Origin: Bacteroidota bacterium
GTDB lineage: Bacteria > Pseudomonadota > Alphaproteobacteria > Puniceispirillales > Puniceispirillaceae
Direction of reading: 5' to 3'
DNA: 30,579 nt
Assembly: GCA_009936825.1 (NCBI GenBank)
Contig: JAACDV010000284.1
Span: forward strand, 1-30,579
Part shown: positions 16,622 through 24,710 of the stretch, one piece after another
Layout of the letters: each line of letters opens with the position of its first letter
Position numbering within the stretch: position 1 is the stretch's first letter
Made by a program: the position numbers and the translations under genes
The notes under the pieces: model-generated
Databases searched by the model: none
Told to the model about the DNA's origin: nothing
Seen by the model: the letters and a program-made list of their open reading frames with translations, nothing else

Positions 16622-18223
16622 CTATTTCGCAAGCTGTTTTAGCAATTGGTAGCCAGAGCCAGCGCCCACACCGGCTCCAGGCCAGACGGATGCGCCAACT
16701 AGGTGAAGCTTTTTAATCGGAGTGCTGCCATCGGCGAATCCGGCGGCTGGTCTGGACAGGAAATTCTGTGCCAGATGGTGCGAGCCTGAAATCTGATCGC
16801 CGCCCACGAGATTTGCATTCCCGGCCTGAAGATCAAGTGGCGAAACAATTGTTGATCCCAGAATTCGCGCGCGCAAATCGGGTGCATATCTCTCTATGAT
16901 ATCGAGTATGCGCTCGGCCATCGGTTCTTTGGCGTTGGCCCAGTCACGCGCCGCGATAATTTTTCCAGAGGTTAGGCCATCACCTTTAATGACCGCCGGT
17001 ACCATGCGCACCTGCACCCATAACGTATGCTGGCCTGCGGGGGCACGCGACGGATCAATGGTTGTTGGCTGACCTATTACTAGCACCGGCTCGCTAGGCA
17101 GCAATCCCGCTTTGGCCTGCTGATAGGCAAGCGACATCATGTCCAGTGACGGAGCAAGATGGACATAGGCAAACCGGCGCAGTTCAGCGGCTCGCCAGTT
17201 TGGCAGGTCGGACAGCGCAAGATGCAGCATCATGGTGCCCGGGGCAGAAATAAATTTGCTGACAGCCCGATCAAATGAAGGCGTGTCTGTGGGCTGATCA
17301 AGAAGGCTGCTATGATTTTTATCGGGCTTAAACCCATTGGCTAAAAGAGCCTTGGGGTGAACATTGGCGATCACCGCGCGCGAAGCTGTGAATTGGCGGC
17401 CATCTTCTAGGCTAATGCCAGTGGCGGTGCCATTTGCGGTGTTGATTTTGGCAACGCGGGCGCCGCAATGCAACTCACCGCCGTTTTCGGTCAGCATCGC
17501 GCATAACGCGCCGGTCATTGTTTGCGCTCCGCCCCGGCCAATCACCAGACCAAATGCCTGATTCGCCATCGATTCCAGATAGGGGAACATCGCCCCACCA
17601 GCTTGATCCGGCGCAAAATCAAGATGCATGCCCCAAGCTGCCATCATCGCCTTTAGATGCGGGCTTTCGAAATTCTCATCCAGAAAGGCGCGCGGTGACT
17701 GCAATAATAGTCTAGCAAGGCTGAACAGCCGCTTACTGCCATGTTTGCGCCAGATCGAGAATAATGTACGCGCCAGCGAAAGCGGCGTCATCCTGCTGCC
17801 CAGAACAGCCAATATCGGACCGGCCGTCTCGCCAAATTCTGTGAGCATTGCCCGCCATGCCGTTGCATCTTTCTGCGAAAACCCGCCAATACGCGCCGCG
17901 GTTATATTCACGTCCGTTGATACGCCAAGCCAGCGCCCGTCAGGCCATGCGGTGGCAAAACAATCGCGCGCCGGGACGAACGCTAGACCGTGAGAAGCAA
18001 GCGTTTCTGCATTTTCTGCATGAAAGGCGGATCCTGCAAAAAGCGACAGATTCATCGCCGCGAGGTCATGTTTGAAGCCGGGTATGGTCAGCTCGGCACT
18101 GCGCACCGCACCGCCGGGGGAATCAGCGGCTTCAAACACACCAACCTTCCACCCCTTGGCGGCCAGTCCGGCGGCTGCGGCTAGTCCATTATGCCCCGAC
18201 CCAATGACAATCGCGTCAAACAT
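16622..18223 (-). CDS. CrtI/PYROXD2-like NAD(P)/FAD-dependent oxidoreductase
   Basis: A 533-residue flavoprotein of the phytoene-desaturase-like family. The N-terminal FAD site is AIVIGSGHNGLAAAAGLAAKG with Gly8, Gly10 and Gly13, followed by VFEAADSPGGAVRS. The C-terminal motif is LVGASVWPGAGVGAGSGYQL. Its closest relatives are probably the PYROXD2-type proteins rather than carotenoid enzymes, since no crtB, crtE or other carotenoid gene is nearby. ATG 18223 is chosen because GGAG lies 8 bases upstream; an extension to 18259 lacks support. It is divergent from the cyclase operon, which itself encodes a paralogue of this protein, so the two probably share regulation and perhaps successive redox steps. 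Substrate unknown. Confidence 0.85.
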   Translation of the reverse strand: MFDAIVIGSGHNGLAAAAGLAAKGWKVGVFEAADSPGGAVRSAELTIPGFKHDLAAMNLSLFAGSAFHAENAETLASHGLAFVPARDCFATAWPDGRWLGVSTDVNITAARIGGFSQKDATAWRAMLTEFGETAGPILAVLGSRMTPLSLARTLFSIWRKHGSKRLFSLARLLLQSPRAFLDENFESPHLKAMMAAWGMHLDFAPDQAGGAMFPYLESMANQAFGLVIGRGGAQTMTGALCAMLTENGGELHCGARVAKINTANGTATGISLEDGRQFTASRAVIANVHPKALLANGFKPDKNHSSLLDQPTDTPSFDRAVSKFISAPGTMMLHLALSDLPNWRAAELRRFAYVHLAPSLDMMSLAYQQAKAGLLPSEPVLVIGQPTTIDPSRAPAGQHTLWVQVRMVPAVIKGDGLTSGKIIAARDWANAKEPMAERILDIIERYAPDLRARILGSTIVSPLDLQAGNANLVGGDQISGSHHLAQNFLSRPAAGFADGSTPIKKLHLVGASVWPGAGVGAGSGYQLLKQLAK

Positions 18224-18285
18224 TATTATCTCCAATTGTTGGCTTCGGAAGACCTCCAATATTGTTTACATAATAGCATAGATTT

Positions 18286-18317
18286 GTTTAGGGTTAAACT
18301 AATCTGGAGTTTCCAGA
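18286..18317. promoter_or_regulatory. Inverted repeats in the divergent promoter region between the two CrtI-like operons
   Basis: The 256-base divergent gap contains GTTTA-GGGT-TAAAC (18286-18299) and TCTGGA-GTT-TCCAGA (18303-18317), and just downstream GGCAA-TGGGT-TTGCC. Such closely spaced dyads between divergent operons are typical of operator sites. No regulator gene is adjacent, so the cognate protein is unknown. I could not assign -35 and -10 boxes with confidence. Confidence 0.35.
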
Positions 18318-18479
18318 CTTGCGGGCAATGGGTTTGCCAGTTTGTATTGCTATTGCGGCGCCCTTGTGGGTGTGTTTGGCGTTCGGGTGCTAGAGCCAAG
18401 TGAAATGGTGACTGCATCCGGCGATGCTGATTTCACCGCTAGGGGAAACAACCCAGAATTTTGATAGGGAGACAATAAC

Positions 18480-19265
18480 ATGAGCGCATCACAAGTTTTA
18501 GATAATCTGGGGCAAAAGCTTCTTACCGGCGAAGTCCGCGTGGTTGATCTTTCGGGCGAGTTGGGCCCGGATACGCCGATCCTGCAATTGCCGGAAGATT
18601 TTGCTAAAAACACCCCAAAAGTCGAGATTCACAAAATCTCGGAATATGACGAGGACGGACCGTTTTTTGCGTGGAACTGGCTTGTTCTTGGTGAGCATAC
18701 CGGAACGCATTTTGATGCGCCGCATCACTGGATCACTGGCAAGGATTACGAAGACGGCTATACAGACTCGATCTCGCCGCAAAATTTTGTTGCCCCGTTG
18801 AATGTCATTGATTGTTCGGCTGAAGCTGCGTCCGACCCAGACTTTTTGCTGACAGCGGAACGTGTGCAGGCATGGGAAGCCGAGCATGGTGAAATCAAGG
18901 AAGGCGAATGGGTTGTCATGCGCACTGACTGGTATAAGCGCTCGCATGATGAAGGCATGTTCCTGAACGCAGACGAAAACGGACCACATTCACCTGGCCC
19001 AACTGTCGATTGCATTGAATATCTGCTTTCGAAAGGCATCATCGGCTGGGGCAATGAATGTATCGGAACCGATGCAGGATCAGCTGGCGGTATGGAGCCA
19101 CCATTCCCGGCGCATAATCTGCTACATAAGGCAAACCGCTACGGATTGGCGAGCCTTGCCCATCTGGACGAGTTGCCGGCGAAAGGGGCAATCCTTTTCG
19201 CAGCACCATTGAAAATCAAAAATGGTACCGGCAGTCCGATCCGAGCATTGGCATTGGTTGCCTGA
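18480..19265 (+). CDS. Cyclase-family metal-dependent hydrolase (isatin hydrolase / kynurenine formamidase type)
   Basis: A 261-residue protein with the hallmark HxGTHxDxPxH at residues 73-83 (HTGTHFDAPHH), which supplies the metal ligands His73, His77 and Asp79 and the catalytic His. This superfamily includes bacterial kynurenine formamidase (KynB, about 210 residues), isatin hydrolase and polyketide cyclases. The greater length here is nearer to isatin hydrolase than to KynB. Such enzymes open amide or lactam bonds with Mn2+ or Zn2+ in the cytoplasm. GGGAGA stands about 8 bases before the ATG. It leads the operon with the second CrtI-like flavoprotein and IorAB, pointing to an aromatic, perhaps indolic, substrate. 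The exact substrate is inference. Confidence 0.85.
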   Translation: MSASQVLDNLGQKLLTGEVRVVDLSGELGPDTPILQLPEDFAKNTPKVEIHKISEYDEDGPFFAWNWLVLGEHTGTHFDAPHHWITGKDYEDGYTDSISPQNFVAPLNVIDCSAEAASDPDFLLTAERVQAWEAEHGEIKEGEWVVMRTDWYKRSHDEGMFLNADENGPHSPGPTVDCIEYLLSKGIIGWGNECIGTDAGSAGGMEPPFPAHNLLHKANRYGLASLAHLDELPAKGAILFAAPLKIKNGTGSPIRALALVA

Positions 19266-19310
19266 TAAAAGTGCGTGCAAAGACGATTTTAGAAACAGGA
19301 CTAAGACCTC

Positions 19311-20879
19311 ATGGCGTGTAGCAGAATTGCTATTGTCGGAAGCGGAATAAACGCGCTTGTCGCGGCCGCAATGCTGAGCAAAAAGGGCCATGAGGTCACT
19401 GTTTTTGAACGTAACGACAGAGCTGGCGGTTGCATCCGGTCTGATGAAATCACAGCACCTGGTTATATTCATGACGTGCTGGCAGCCACCTTTGTTCTGT
19501 TTCTGGTATCACCTGCGTACGGCGAGCTTGCCGAGGATCTTGCCGCACATGGTCTGGAGTTTTGCCATAGCCCGCATCCGACCGCGGTGTTGCGCCCGAA
19601 CGGCAAGTCGCAGATTATCGCAATGGACCGTGCGGCCAATATTGCCGCGTTCGAAAAAATGGCAGCCGGTGATGGTGCGGCGTGGCAGCGCACCGTAAGC
19701 GAGGTTGAGGGGGAGGCCGAATTGTTGTTTGCGATGCTGGGTCAACCTTTGATGTCGCGAAAGATGGCGTGGATGCTGGCGCGGCGATTCTGGTCGCGCG
19801 GCATCACCGAAACCAAGGCATTTTTTGGCCAGCAATTGCAAACCGCGCGGCATTGGCTTGATGGTAGTTTTGCCGATGACACTAATATGGCGGCGCTTGC
19901 TCCATGGGTTCTGCACACAGGGCTTGGCCCTGAGGCGGCTTATTCGGGGGCTATGGCGCGGATTATCGCATTTACGCTAGAGGCAGCGGGTGCGCCCATC
20001 GTCAAAGGCGGGGCGGCGCAGATTGTGGCGGCGTTCGAGGGCGTGATTAAGGCGAATGGCGGTGCTGTCAGGGTTGGTCAGGACGTGGCCTCAATTGAGG
20101 TTTCCAATGGCCGGGCCGTTGGTGTCCGGCTGGCTGACGGTGAGGGTTTCAAGGCTGATCATGTGATTGCATCGGTTACGCCGCACCAATTATATGGCCG
20201 TCTTGTTGATGACGTGCCGGACGGCGTTGAGCGCGAGGTTAGCGCTTTTCGTTATGGCAAAGGAAATTTTCAACTTCATTATGCGCTGAAAAGCCCGCCG
20301 AAATGGAAGTCCGCAGGACTGGAAGATGTGGCGCTGATTCATCTTAGCGATGGTGTGGATGCCGTATCGAAAGCCAGTAACGAGGCCGAACGTGGAATGT
20401 TGCCCGAAGTGCCGACCATCTGTGTCGGCCAGCCAACGGCGCTCGATCCTACGCGTGCGCCTAAAGGCGGCGCTATATTGTGGCTGCAAATGCCCGAAGC
20501 GCCGCGCCATATAAAAGGCGATGCAGCTGGCAGCATTAAGGTTGGCAGTGATGGTAAATGGAGCGAACATATCCGTGAAGCGTGGGCGGACCGCATTGAG
20601 GCAATTCTGCGCACCCAAATTGATAATTTTGATGAGATAATAATCGCCAGACGCGCTTTATCACCTGCTGATCTGGCATCTATAAATGTAAATCTTGTCG
20701 ATGGCGATCCTTACGGCGGCTATTGCGGGCTAGATCAGTTCTTTGCTTGGAGGCCGCTGAAATCAACGGTCAATCATGCGACGCATGTTCGCAATCTTTG
20801 GCATGTTGGTGCCTCGACTCATCCTGGACCCGGACTTGGCGGGGGTTCGGGTTATTTAATTGCAAAGCAGTTGCAATAG
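19311..20879 (+). CDS. CrtI/PYROXD2-like NAD(P)/FAD-dependent oxidoreductase (second paralogue)
   Basis: A 522-residue flavoprotein clearly related to the 16622-18223 product. It has the N-terminal IAIVGSGINALVAAAMLSKKG, where the third motif glycine is Ala15, then VFERNDRAGGCIRS, a central PIVKGGAAQIVAAFEGVIKANGG, a shared VGQPTALDPTRAPKG segment (VIGQPTTIDPSRAPAG in the paralogue), and the C-terminal HVGASTHPGPGLGGGSGYL. It lies 45 bases after the cyclase gene and 13 bases before IorA, so it is part of the operon. A role in oxidising an intermediate ahead of the 2-oxo-acid oxidoreductase is plausible but not shown. Carotenoid desaturation is unlikely from context. Confidence 0.85.
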   Translation: MACSRIAIVGSGINALVAAAMLSKKGHEVTVFERNDRAGGCIRSDEITAPGYIHDVLAATFVLFLVSPAYGELAEDLAAHGLEFCHSPHPTAVLRPNGKSQIIAMDRAANIAAFEKMAAGDGAAWQRTVSEVEGEAELLFAMLGQPLMSRKMAWMLARRFWSRGITETKAFFGQQLQTARHWLDGSFADDTNMAALAPWVLHTGLGPEAAYSGAMARIIAFTLEAAGAPIVKGGAAQIVAAFEGVIKANGGAVRVGQDVASIEVSNGRAVGVRLADGEGFKADHVIASVTPHQLYGRLVDDVPDGVEREVSAFRYGKGNFQLHYALKSPPKWKSAGLEDVALIHLSDGVDAVSKASNEAERGMLPEVPTICVGQPTALDPTRAPKGGAILWLQMPEAPRHIKGDAAGSIKVGSDGKWSEHIREAWADRIEAILRTQIDNFDEIIIARRALSPADLASINVNLVDGDPYGGYCGLDQFFAWRPLKSTVNHATHVRNLWHVGASTHPGPGLGGGSGYLIAKQLQ

Positions 20880-20892
20880 CTACGGAGAAACC

Positions 20893-23100
20893 ATGGCAGA
20901 ACGATCATTTAAAAAGGAAGTTCAGCAGCTGCGCATCGGCGCGGGTGAAGAGTTCCGCGGTGAGGGTATTCTGGCCATCACCAAGGCGCTGCTGGAAAAT
21001 GGTGTCGGTTACGTTGGGGGCTATCAGGGCGCACCGATCAGTCATCTGATGGATGTTCTGGCTGACGCTGAAGACATTTTATCTGAGCTTGATATTCGCT
21101 TTGAAGCGTCGGCTTCGGAGGCAACGGCGGCTGCCACGTTGGCGGCGTCTGTTCATTATCCGATTCGGGGCGCGGTCACGTTTAAATCCACTGTCGGCAC
21201 GAACGTCGCCTCTGACGCGCTGGCTAATTTGGCATCAGGCGGGGTTTTGGGCGGCGCGCTGATCATCGTCGGTGAAGATTATGGTGAAGGCAGCTCGATC
21301 ATGCAGGAGCGCAGCCATGCGTTCGCGATGAAATCTCAGATATGGCTGCTTGATCCGCGTCCCAATTTGCCTTCGATTACGACGGCGGTCAAACATGGCT
21401 TTCAGCTGTCCGAGGCATCAAATTCACCGGTGATGCTGGAAGTGCGTATCCGCAGTTGTCACGTCCATGGCAGCTTTATCGCTTCCGATAATAAGCGGCC
21501 CGAATTTACCGTTAAAGACGCGCTGGCCAATCCGCGCCGCGATACCGCGCGCGTTGTACTGCCGCCAGCCTCCTACATTCACGAAAAGGAAAAATATTCA
21601 AAACGTCTACCGGCTGCCATCCGTTATATCAAAGAGCATGGGCTTAATGAGCATTTTGGTCCGGCGGATGCCAAGTCCAAAGACGGCATAGGCATCGTTC
21701 TGCAGGGCGGTATGTATAACGGCGTTATTCGTGCGCTGCAGCGTTTGGGACTGGCTGATTTATATGGTGAAAGTAAAATCCCGCTATATGTGCTGAATGT
21801 CACTTATCCGTTGGTACCGGACGAGTTCTATGCGTTCTGCAAAGGCAAGGATCAGGTTCTGGTGATCGAAGAAGGCCAGCCCGACTTTATCGAGGAAGCC
21901 TTGCGCGCCCTTCTACATAAGGCAAAATCGAACGTTGAGATTTCTGGTAAGGACGTATTGCCGATGGCCGGTGAATATACAGGTCAGGTAATGCTGGACG
22001 GGATCACTGGGTTTCTGGCAAAGGCCGCCCCGCATATGTTGCCTGATAATCGGCGCGCCCCGAATGAACCTTCGGGCGATGCTGATATGCCTGACCTTTC
22101 CAAGACTGTGCCGATGCGCCCTCCTGGGTTTTGCACCGGCTGTCCCGAGCGGCCGATTTTTGCCGCCATTAAACTTGCTCAGGCCGAGCACGGCACGTTT
22201 CAAGTAGCCGGCGATATTGGCTGTCATCTATTTGGGTCCCTGCCACCGTTTAACATAGGCGGAACCACGATGGGTTATGGGTTGGGTCCGGCGTCCAATT
22301 CTGCGTTTCATGGCGGTGATGGAACAAAACGGCCATTGTCGATCATTGGTGATGGCGGTTTCTGGCATAATGGCCTGAACAGCTCTATTGGAAATGCCGT
22401 TTATAATCGGGGCGATGGTGTGACCATTGTCGTTGATAATTACTATTCAGCAGCGACCGGCGGACAGGATATTCTGTCCTCACGGGCTGATAGCGCCTCA
22501 CGCAATACACAACATCCGATTACCAAAGCCGTTGAAGGCGTTGGCGTGGAGTGGGTTCGTCAGATTAACCACACCTATGACGTTACCAAAATGCGCGATA
22601 CGCTGACCGAGGCGCTAACCACCGATCATAAAGGGCCCAAGGTCATTGTCGCCTCGTCCGAATGTATGCTGAACCGGCAACGTCGTGAAAAGCCGATCCT
22701 GAAAAAGGCGATCGGCGATGGGGTTCGAATCGTTAAGCCAAAATTCGGTGTTGATGAGGATGTCTGTACCGGGGATCATGCCTGTATGCGGTTGTCGGGA
22801 TGTCCTTCATTGACACTAAAAACGCTGGATGATCCGCTGCGTGACGATCCGGTTGCCTATATTGATCAGACCTGCGTTGGTTGCGGTAATTGCGGCGAAG
22901 TTGCCGATGCTGCGGTTCTATGCCCGTCATTTTATCAAGCGGATCTGGTGTATAATCCGGGATGGTTGGAAAAAACGATGGCCGGAATGCGCCGCGCTGC
23001 TATCGGCTGGTTACAGGCACGCCGCGCAAAACGCCGCCTGACTTGGTCAGAGGATATAGGCGGTTCCGGGGGTGGACCACTGGCAGGCGAGACAAGCTGA
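20893..23100 (+). CDS. iorA: Indolepyruvate ferredoxin oxidoreductase, alpha subunit (IorA-like)
   Basis: A 735-residue thiamine-diphosphate and iron-sulfur protein. The N-terminal pyrimidine-binding domain includes GYQGAPISHLMDVLAD and the conserved EASASEATAAATLAASV. The C-terminal half carries the PPGFCTGCPERP motif, DIGCHLFGSLPPF, and the ThDP motif GDGGFWHNGL (from residue 486) ending in VVDNYYSAATGGQ. The last 110 residues hold ferredoxin-like cysteines at 625, 631, 637, 661, 664, 667 and 677. The enzyme oxidatively decarboxylates aryl 2-oxo acids to aryl-acyl-CoA. ATG 20893 has GGAGAAA just upstream, whereas a reading from 20860 overlaps the previous gene without support. Stop and next start overlap as TGATG. 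True substrate may be indolepyruvate, phenylpyruvate or an arylglyoxylate. Confidence 0.92.
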   Translation: MAERSFKKEVQQLRIGAGEEFRGEGILAITKALLENGVGYVGGYQGAPISHLMDVLADAEDILSELDIRFEASASEATAAATLAASVHYPIRGAVTFKSTVGTNVASDALANLASGGVLGGALIIVGEDYGEGSSIMQERSHAFAMKSQIWLLDPRPNLPSITTAVKHGFQLSEASNSPVMLEVRIRSCHVHGSFIASDNKRPEFTVKDALANPRRDTARVVLPPASYIHEKEKYSKRLPAAIRYIKEHGLNEHFGPADAKSKDGIGIVLQGGMYNGVIRALQRLGLADLYGESKIPLYVLNVTYPLVPDEFYAFCKGKDQVLVIEEGQPDFIEEALRALLHKAKSNVEISGKDVLPMAGEYTGQVMLDGITGFLAKAAPHMLPDNRRAPNEPSGDADMPDLSKTVPMRPPGFCTGCPERPIFAAIKLAQAEHGTFQVAGDIGCHLFGSLPPFNIGGTTMGYGLGPASNSAFHGGDGTKRPLSIIGDGGFWHNGLNSSIGNAVYNRGDGVTIVVDNYYSAATGGQDILSSRADSASRNTQHPITKAVEGVGVEWVRQINHTYDVTKMRDTLTEALTTDHKGPKVIVASSECMLNRQRREKPILKKAIGDGVRIVKPKFGVDEDVCTGDHACMRLSGCPSLTLKTLDDPLRDDPVAYIDQTCVGCGNCGEVADAAVLCPSFYQADLVYNPGWLEKTMAGMRRAAIGWLQARRAKRRLTWSEDIGGSGGGPLAGETS

Positions 23101-24695
23101 TGAGCGCTGGAAGTGCCGATAAAATTATCAAGCTAGCCATTATGGCTGTTGGGGGTCAGGGCGGCGGCGTTCTCAGCAACTGGGTGATTGATCTTGCCGA
23201 GTCCAACGGATTCAACGCGCAGGCCACATCGGTTGCGGGTGTTGCGCAGCGAACCGGCGCTACAATTTACTATATTGAAATGATGGAAAAGACAAAAAAA
23301 ACACCGGTGTGTGCCCTAGCCCCTGTTGAGGGCGATGTTGATATTTTGATTGCCGCTGAGTGGATGGAGGCGGGAAGGGCAATGATACGCCGCTTTGTCA
23401 CGCCCGATAAAACGGTCCTGATTGCCTCGTCGCACCGCGCCCTTGCTACGTCTGAAAAAACAGCGCCGGGCAACGAAATCGCCAATGACGAAGAGGTGCT
23501 GGATGCCGCCCGCAAAATGGCGCACCGCATCGTGGCATTTGATATGGAGACCATCGCACAGGAAAACGGCACGATGATTTCGGCCAGCCTGTTCGGGGCG
23601 CTATGCGGGGCCGGAGCGCTGCCATTCACGATTGAGCAGTTCCGCGATACGGTCACAAGATCGGGACGCGGGGTTGCCGCATCATTGGCCGCCTTCGAAG
23701 CCGCGCAAAAGCGCGCTGCATCACGAGCTGGCGAAAAATCAGAATCCAGCCAGAGGCCCGAATCCAGCCAGAGACCTACGACTCAAAAATCATTAGGTAA
23801 GAAGGCGCGGTTATCACCAACCAAGCCAAACGGTCCGGCAAAGATGCAGAAAGAATGGGCAAGCCTTTCTGCCCGAATTGTTGATATGCCGGATGCTGCC
23901 CGCATGATGGCCGAGGCTGGTCTTCGTAAAGTTGTTGATTATCAGAATGTGAAATACGGCGTGATGTGGCTTGACCGTCTGGAAGCGTTGGTTGCGCTGG
24001 ACCGCAAGCATGGCGGCGGCGGCCATGATTTTGCATTTTCCGTAACGGCTGCCAAATATCTGGCCAATGCGTTTTGCTATGACGATATTATTCGCGTTGC
24101 CGATCTGAAAACGCGGGGCAACCGCCAAGGCCGTATCGACCGCGAGGTGGGGGCTAACGATGATACGCTGGTGCAGGTGACCGAATATGTGCACCCGGGC
24201 GCAGCGGAATTTATATCACTGATGCCGCGCGGCATTGGCAGGTTTATTTCGGCGCGCCCGTCACTGGTGGGTTTTATCGATAGGCGCGTTAATCATGGGC
24301 GGCGGGTGCGTTCTGATAAACTGTCCGGCTTTTTGATGTTTTATTTACTGGCAGGATTGCGCCGCTGGCGGCTGGGGCTTTACCGGCATGAAGGCGAGAT
24401 GGCGCATATTGATAGCTGGTTAAAGGCCGCCAGTGACGTTCTGGTACATGATTATGAACACGCCGTCAGCATTTTGCGCGTGCGCCGTCTGATTAAAGGC
24501 TACAGCGATACGCATGCTCGCGGGCTGGGTACGTTTGACCGGGTGATTGAGGGTGCGGCGATGGTGGCGGGGCGTAATGACGCTGCCGAATGGACCGACC
24601 GTTTGATCCGTACCGCGTTGGCTGATCCGGAAGGTGAAAAGCTGGACGGCGCGCTGAAAACCATCCAGTCCTTTGCGTTGGAGAAGTCGGCCTAA
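23100..24695 (+). CDS. iorB: Indolepyruvate oxidoreductase subunit beta with long C-terminal domain (IorB-like)
   Basis: A 531-residue protein. Residues 1 to about 200 form the gamma/beta domain of 2-oxo-acid oxidoreductases (LAIMAVGGQGGGVLSNWVIDLAE, with Gly18-Gly23, and the SVAGVAQRTGATIYYIEM stretch). A low-complexity linker rich in Ser, Lys, Pro and Gln (about 210-245) follows and includes a duplicated ESSQRP. The remaining ~285 residues (from KEWASLSARIVDMPDAARMMAEAGLRKVVDYQ, two parts) match the C-terminal region found in the large fused IORs of aerobic Proteobacteria, named, as I recall, DUF6537. Here that protein is split into two coupled genes. ATG 23100 overlaps the IorA stop. It ends 15 bases before the telomere-type repeat block. 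Confidence 0.88.
   Translation: MSAGSADKIIKLAIMAVGGQGGGVLSNWVIDLAESNGFNAQATSVAGVAQRTGATIYYIEMMEKTKKTPVCALAPVEGDVDILIAAEWMEAGRAMIRRFVTPDKTVLIASSHRALATSEKTAPGNEIANDEEVLDAARKMAHRIVAFDMETIAQENGTMISASLFGALCGAGALPFTIEQFRDTVTRSGRGVAASLAAFEAAQKRAASRAGEKSESSQRPESSQRPTTQKSLGKKARLSPTKPNGPAKMQKEWASLSARIVDMPDAARMMAEAGLRKVVDYQNVKYGVMWLDRLEALVALDRKHGGGGHDFAFSVTAAKYLANAFCYDDIIRVADLKTRGNRQGRIDREVGANDDTLVQVTEYVHPGAAEFISLMPRGIGRFISARPSLVGFIDRRVNHGRRVRSDKLSGFLMFYLLAGLRRWRLGLYRHEGEMAHIDSWLKAASDVLVHDYEHAVSILRVRRLIKGYSDTHARGLGTFDRVIEGAAMVAGRNDAAEWTDRLIRTALADPEGEKLDGALKTIQSFALEKSA
23742..23777 (+). repeat. 18-bp tandem duplication in the IorB linker
   Basis: GAATCCAGCCAGAGGCCC (23742-23759) is followed directly by GAATCCAGCCAGAGACCT (23760-23777), 16 of 18 identical and in frame, encoding ESSQRP twice from residue 215. 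It lengthens a disordered inter-domain linker. Confidence 0.85.
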
Positions 24696-24710
24696 ATCTG
24701 GTTCGATTCA

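Noticed and set aside
18480..19265. Confident assignment as KynB (kynurenine formamidase)
   Set aside because: The motif is shared by several cyclase-family enzymes, the protein is longer than typical KynB, and no kynureninase or tryptophan dioxygenase gene is in the window.
16622..20879. Carotenoid biosynthesis cluster
   Set aside because: Only CrtI-fold flavoproteins are present. No phytoene synthase, GGPP synthase, cyclase of the CrtY type or hydroxylase is nearby, and linkage is to IorAB and an amidohydrolase.
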